Assembly (NCBI GenBank): GCA_014898415.1
Contig: RCTD01000001.1
Span: forward strand, 2,294,001-2,358,000
Direction of reading: 5' to 3'
Source: Stromatinia cepivora
Taxonomy: Eukaryota; Ascomycota; Leotiomycetes; Helotiales; Sclerotiniaceae
Length of the DNA stretch: 64,000 nucleotides
A model generated the notes under the pieces. That model did no database searches and had not been told where the DNA came from. It saw only the letters and a program-made list of their open reading frames with translations. Of the stretch, positions 59,693 through 64,000 are shown in pieces. Position numbers and translations under genes: made by a program. Numbering within the stretch: position 1 is the first letter of the stretch; every line of letters starts with the position of its first letter.

Positions 59693-60556
59693 ATGGTCCT
59701 TGGCATCCCGACCACGACTGCGTCTTCTCCAAGCAACATCAAACCAGCCCAAAGCAAGAATGGCACAGCCGACGTTGCACGGATCCTCGAGGATAATGCC
59801 TCTCTACAAATCAAACTTGATGCCGCACAAAAAGCTCAAGCCCAAGCGGAGACAGCCCTGGAGCAATACAAAGCCTGCCTTTTTCAATCGAATAGCAGCA
59901 TTGCTGCGCTCAAGCAAGAATCAGAAAGAATTGAAGCCAACCTTCCATATTATAAGGTGACGGCGCAATTTTCTTCTCGTGTTCGGCACGGATTTCATCA
60001 CTCTGGACGTCGCATTCACCAAGGTGGTGTGATCCGTGAGATTGAAGGCCGCGGTCCAGCAAGTAAGGAAGTGATTGATGTTCGTAACGAAACTTGTCAT
60101 ACAGGAGATATTGCCACCGACTTTGCACTTTTTATGGTCGATCCTAATCGTACTGGCTGGAACATTGGAGGTGAACGCTATAACGACTTTTTGAAATCGT
60201 ATCGCATCACGCCGGAAGAGTGCAAAACAATCTTTCTTTTCTCCAAAGGCTACCCACCATCAATTCTTCTGGAACCCCTCAACATGCATGCCACTATGTA
60301 TAGGTGCTACTTCAAGACAATTTACCGTTGTAATAGCAAAAATGATAAAGACTTCGAGAGTTCTTTTGAAAGACTTTTCTTACATTACAAGCGTTTGTTG
60401 TCAACTAACGGCATATCTCTATGGACTGATCGACACAGATCTCTGTTGAACCATCTCAATGCCGACAAACAAGCTAAGGCCGATCGAAAGTTGATGGAGG
60501 AGATCGTTCGAGATACCGTTGCTCATCAGAAAGCTCAACACGTCGTTCGAGCCTAA
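59693..60556 (+). CDS. Coiled-coil array protein 5, 287 aa (or C-terminal part of a fusion)
   Basis: Open from the ATG at 59693; the frame also extends back to a possible acceptor at 59671. A short coiled coil covers residues from about 35 to 90 (LEDNASLQIKLDAAQKAQAQ). The C-terminal domain contains HTGDIATDFALFMVDPN near residue 137, KSYRITPEEC near 169 and LNMHATMYRC near 197. These are in the same order as G-N, IYGV and NLRGSM in proteins 2 and 3. It is more divergent than those two. An arginine/histidine-rich patch (RVRHGFHHSGRRIHQGG) precedes the domain, where proteins 2-4 also have basic residues. No RIP-type breaks. Function is unknown. Confidence 0.68.
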   Translation: MVLGIPTTTASSPSNIKPAQSKNGTADVARILEDNASLQIKLDAAQKAQAQAETALEQYKACLFQSNSSIAALKQESERIEANLPYYKVTAQFSSRVRHGFHHSGRRIHQGGVIREIEGRGPASKEVIDVRNETCHTGDIATDFALFMVDPNRTGWNIGGERYNDFLKSYRITPEECKTIFLFSKGYPPSILLEPLNMHATMYRCYFKTIYRCNSKNDKDFESSFERLFLHYKRLLSTNGISLWTDRHRSLLNHLNADKQAKADRKLMEEIVRDTVAHQKAQHVVRA

Positions 60557-63055
60557 ATAGTATTACCAGGTTTAAAAGACATCGATGGAACCATTAAGAG
60601 GTTCTGGGCTGATGCCAGGCATCATTGTTGCTATTCAACGATGGTTGTGGTAGATTTTCTTCCCTCGCTCCATTTTCGGCGACTCTTTAAACCGTTCAGA
60701 ATATTATTCGCCTAATTTTTATTCTTTTTCGATTAGCCCTTACTCTACAGAAGCATCAAATCAATCAATTATTAATCTCGTAATCTATACAGTACTAAAA
60801 CAATATCTCTTAAATCTTGTTATATTATAACAAATCTTATTATTTTGAAATAATCATTCCATCCAATTGTATTAGATGGTAGTACTGGAAGAGTTTTCAA
60901 CTCTTCAACTCTTCAACTCTTCAACTCTTCAACTCTTCAACTCTTCAACTCTTCAACTCTTCAACTCTTCAACTCTTCAACTCTTCAACTCTTCAACTCT
61001 TCAACTCTTCAACTCTTCAACTCTTCAACTCTTCAATTTTTCAATTTTTCAGTTTTTTCTTTAATTCTTTAATTCTGTAATTTATTTGTAATTTTCATCA
61101 AATAGTAAGTGAATTATTTCGATTGTATCAAAATGAGTGAAATGAAATGAAAAGTAAATTAGAAAGAGGGGTTTTTTGTCTTCTCTTTCATTTATTTTCT
61201 TCAATATAGAATAATTATAATATATCTTCAAATTCATAATAATAAAACTTTTATCCTCTAGAATACTAAAAAGCGCCGTCTAGATGAACCGTTCAATATT
61301 CCTAGTATGATAGAGCCTGATTGATTGAATAGTATCAAAATTGATTTTTCAGAGATTACTTTTGGAAATAAGATTTTTTGATGAGTTTTCAATGTTTTAT
61401 TTGGAAAGAAAGATATCATATAATTAAAAATGAATTCATATAATTATAATTATAGTTTTAGTTTTAATATAAAAATAATATTTAATTAATTTTTAATTGT
61501 AAGACAAAAGTTGAGAATTACTCAAAAGCTCAGATATTCTAGCGTTCTGATTGATCAATAAAATCCCTGTCAAGCGAGGCGTCGCTTTTCTGTATTCTAA
61601 AGAATAAAGAAGATAATATCTCAGATAATTATAATATAGAAATAACTTCAATTTAGCGAGCTTTTCGAAGCTTAAATAGCTTCTATCTTTTGTAGCATTA
61701 TAATAATCAAATTCATTCTTCTTATAACTTATTCAATGTGTTTTCTAGAGGGGAAAGAGAGGAGACGGAAAGAGAGAAGAAAAAAGAGAGAGGATAAAAG
61801 ATTAAATAAATCTACAGAATCAATGAAAATCAAACAAAAGGATTCTAATATAGTAATTCGATATTTTTATATTATTGAAATTATTCAAAGTAAATCTCGT
61901 TATATACTAAGACCTCGTTGTATGTATTCAACAAGTTATAGTCTCAAAAATGGTAGATTTATGATTATCAGATCAGTAGATCACTACTACCCTATTGATA
62001 AATTTACTGGTCTGAGAATAGTGAATTACCGATATCTTGTTTCCCTGAGGTTAGGAGCCTTTACAACTATAACGGTCTCCATTTCCAGCATTCAGAAACC
62101 AGAACACTTCCGGTTATTCTTCTCAATTCATAGCATTCCGATAACAACCCAGAAAATTTTCCGGAACACTTGACTAGTACTTCCCCATCTATTGTGACTG
62201 CCCGTGTCTGTGCCCATGTCTGAGTGTGACCGTGGAGCAACCATGATAAACAGACTCAACTCTAGATGTATGTGAACTAATTCATGTATCTAGCCAGGTC
62301 ACAGGAACATGACACCACCGATGCAAATAACTATATTGCTGCGATGAGCTACGTGTGTATGTAGTTCTGTCAATCATAGAGCCAAAAAAAAAAGAGAAGA
62401 GATGGAAATAGATTAGATTTTCAGTCCAAGGGGTATTGAGCTATGTATTTACAAATTCAGGAGGAGGTTATCCGTTAACGTGTATTTCAAAAAGCTCAGA
62501 GAATTTCGGGTGTGGTGAGTGAGTCGTGAGTCATGCATGAGTCCTGAATTCTAGTGAGATGTGGTTGTGAAGATTGATCTCGGATAAAAGTTATTCCCGC
62601 ACCACTACAAAAGGGGAGATAATGAGGAAGGCATAAAGACAAAACAACTTCCGAAGACAGGGTCATACTTACTACAATGACCAGCGGGAATATTGTCTGA
62701 TTAGCTGATCTTTATGGTTGGTGGTTCCTTCCATAGCCTTGGGAACCTTGCCGATATACTTTATTTCTGCTTTTGGATTCTTTTCACCACCCCATACTGA
62801 TAAATTCACAACTGATTTTGGGGAAATCTTACACCAAGCACTCTTAAACATAAACATCATCTAATCATACCAAATTAATACACACACACGCTTGAGCCAT
62901 AGCTTTCTTTAGGCTATACAATAAAGTACATTTCCGCATGCTATCAATTGTCCAGCCAATTTGTAATGAAAAAAAACCTGTCTAGCACCATGTTCAATCC
63001 TTAATCCAGCGTCCAATATTTCCAAACCCTCAACGCAATACGATTACGACGACTA
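60557..63055. other. AT-rich right spacer without supported genes
   Basis: About 2.5 kb. It contains the minisatellite at 60893-61036 and further AT-rich sequence to about 61950, then more balanced sequence. Open frames at 61736-62173 and, on the minus strand, 62672-62860 have no recognisable features. A TGAGT/GTGAG-rich patch is present near 62510-62560. Confidence 0.5.
60893..61036. repeat. CAACTCTT minisatellite, about 17 copies
   Basis: An essentially perfect 8-bp tandem array, decaying to CAATTTTT units at its right end (to about 61050). Because 8 is not a multiple of 3, every frame cycles through the same residues, so the open frame across it is a by-product and not a gene. Confidence 0.95.
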
Positions 63056-64000
63056 CTAAGTCGAACGAGGCGAGTCCGGGTGGTTTTCTTGACTCGGTTT
63101 GGAGACCTTCTGCATCGCCTCGATATCCAATATAGTTTCGTTGAAAACACCGGCCAATCTGACGCAAATTTGATTTCTGTTCCACTCCCCTCTCATCTTC
63201 CATATATAGTCCATTAATTCGCGGTAAATTTGCTCCAACTGTTCAATCGAACAACCGCTTGATCCATCCGTGAATTTTTCCAATAGTTCAGTTGCATAGT
63301 ATTCTGTCATGATATATTCCTTTGGGGAAGATGACTGCGTAGAGTTGGCTTCAATTGGCGAGTCATCAGCCACCCCGCTATTCTGGGAAGGCTTGGATGC
63401 AGATGGTCGTGAGGGAGCATCAAAGTGTGGTACAGGTGGCCTTTCTTGTGAATTGTGTGTGCTTGGTGTCTGAGATGGAAATCCGAGATGACCGCGGGCA
63501 AGAGCATGTGCTTGTGAATGAAGCCACTCCTCGCCGTTACTTTTCTCTCCCTCGGCCACATTTGTGGTTTGCGTGCTTAAATTCTGTGACAGCCTCTGCG
63601 TTTCCGGAAGGTCGGCATCTTGTCTTTGCCCGTCTATCGGACTTGAAGCATCTGGCCGAGTACCATTCGTAGCTTGTGTGCTCCAATTACTTGAGGTCCT
63701 CTTGGAGTTCGTTGTTTCTGATGTTTTCTTTCCGGAAGTTGTTGGGGAAGCGTTGTTGATCAATGCATTCAGAGATGTGTCATGTGAAATCTCCTGGAAA
63801 GCAGATCGCTGAGAATTGAACCCAGTGGCACGGTTGGACATGCTCGAAGGAGCCATTATTGTCTTGGGTGGCCATTGTTGACGGGGAAGAGCAGGAGAAC
63901 CCTGGGAATAATCGGAGGCATTGTCGTTTGTCACGCTCATCATAATATCTTCACCGCTTGCTCTAGACGGTACAGAAGATCCATTGACTGTAGGCTGTTG
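63056..64000 (-). CDS. Ser/Thr/Gln-rich protein, partial (5' end outside window)
   Basis: The minus-strand frame is open from the stop at 63056 to the window edge at 64000 (315 codons). The first in-window Met pair is at 63943, but sense codons continue upstream (QQPTVNGSSVPSRASGED), so the true start is probably beyond the window. The first 210 residues are low-complexity and rich in S, T, N, Q and P, likely disordered. The last 80 residues are predicted helical (YATELLEKFTDGSSG, then IEQLEQIYRELMDYIWKMRG) and may be a small conserved module. No known domain was recognised. Composition is normal. Confidence 0.65.
   Translation of the reverse strand, partial: QQPTVNGSSVPSRASGEDIMMSVTNDNASDYSQGSPALPRQQWPPKTIMAPSSMSNRATGFNSQRSAFQEISHDTSLNALINNASPTTSGKKTSETTNSKRTSSNWSTQATNGTRPDASSPIDGQRQDADLPETQRLSQNLSTQTTNVAEGEKSNGEEWLHSQAHALARGHLGFPSQTPSTHNSQERPPVPHFDAPSRPSASKPSQNSGVADDSPIEANSTQSSSPKEYIMTEYYATELLEKFTDGSSGCSIEQLEQIYRELMDYIWKMRGEWNRNQICVRLAGVFNETILDIEAMQKVSKPSQENHPDSPRST

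Noticed and set aside
60876..61064. Repetitive ORF (SSTLQLFN repeats)
   Set aside because: An 8-bp perfect tandem repeat without a stop is open in every frame, so this is not evidence for a gene.
61736..62173. Open frame of 145 codons on the plus strand
   Set aside because: It starts in a Lys/Arg/Glu-rich stretch in AT-rich DNA, has no domain or splice context, and its composition matches the surrounding non-coding sequence.
62672..62860. Minus-strand open frame of 62 codons between the minisatellite and the Ser/Thr-rich gene
   Set aside because: The amino-acid mix is plausible, but no motif, splice extension or homologue is recognisable. It could at most be an unproven exon.

Overview
This window looks like a chromosome segment of a filamentous ascomycete. 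The genes have short spliceosomal introns (about 50-75 bp, GTRAGT-type donors, CTAAC/CTGAY-type branch sites). Three genes encode 2EXR-type proteins, one encodes a HET-like membrane protein, and ordinary gene blocks alternate abruptly with extremely AT-rich blocks full of dead transposons. The transposon decay is almost entirely C-to-T and G-to-A, which is the signature of repeat-induced point mutation (RIP). The 2EXR expansion fits Leotiomycetes/Helotiales, but that is an inference and I do not name a species.

Layout. 1-6120 is a gene block: a four-exon HET-like membrane protein (523-2885) and two 2EXR genes (3925-4629, 5062-6120). 6724-12208 is a complete, RIP-killed Ty1/copia element (Copia-1) with 166-bp LTRs and target duplication TATTA. 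13638-33320 is a Ty3/gypsy element (292-bp LTRs, target CTAG) interrupted by a second copia element, Copia-2 (17390-25695, 309-bp LTRs, target GTTAT). A third 2EXR gene (33494-34306) starts 173 bp beyond the gypsy LTR. 34878-42826 is a hAT element with perfect 8-bp target duplications. It was itself hit by a Fot1/pogo-like element (36003-37851), a solo gypsy LTR (35021-35312) and a solo Copia-1 LTR (41409-41574). 43241-43925 is a probable short hAT-type MITE.

44614-60556 is a second gene block. It starts with a decayed Gln/Pro/Ser-rich gene, followed by a same-strand array of coiled-coil proteins that I judge to be paralogues. Members are at 46869-47696, 48752-50445, 51791-53237, 53943-55820 and 59693-60556, and the last may be fused to the ORF at 58732-59661. 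They share a C-terminal domain that I do not recognise, with three landmarks in fixed order: a G-[NHD] segment, a YG-type motif and an N-x-[RH]-[GA]-[ST]-[MV] motif. A gag-only gypsy element (56393-58068, 150-bp LTRs, target GATTG) lies inside the array. 60557-63055 is AT-rich spacer with an 8-bp minisatellite. A partial Ser/Thr/Gln-rich gene on the minus strand runs off the right end.

Main points for a second look: (1) the unrecognised coiled-coil paralogue array; (2) a mirror-image mutation pattern in all four paired-LTR elements, where RIP saturates the inner part of each LTR and largely spares the outer part; (3) a 2EXR gene group that now has about 27 kb of nested transposon in the middle. 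No tRNA, rRNA or CRISPR array was seen. Exon boundaries were chosen by reading splice signals and frame, not from transcripts.
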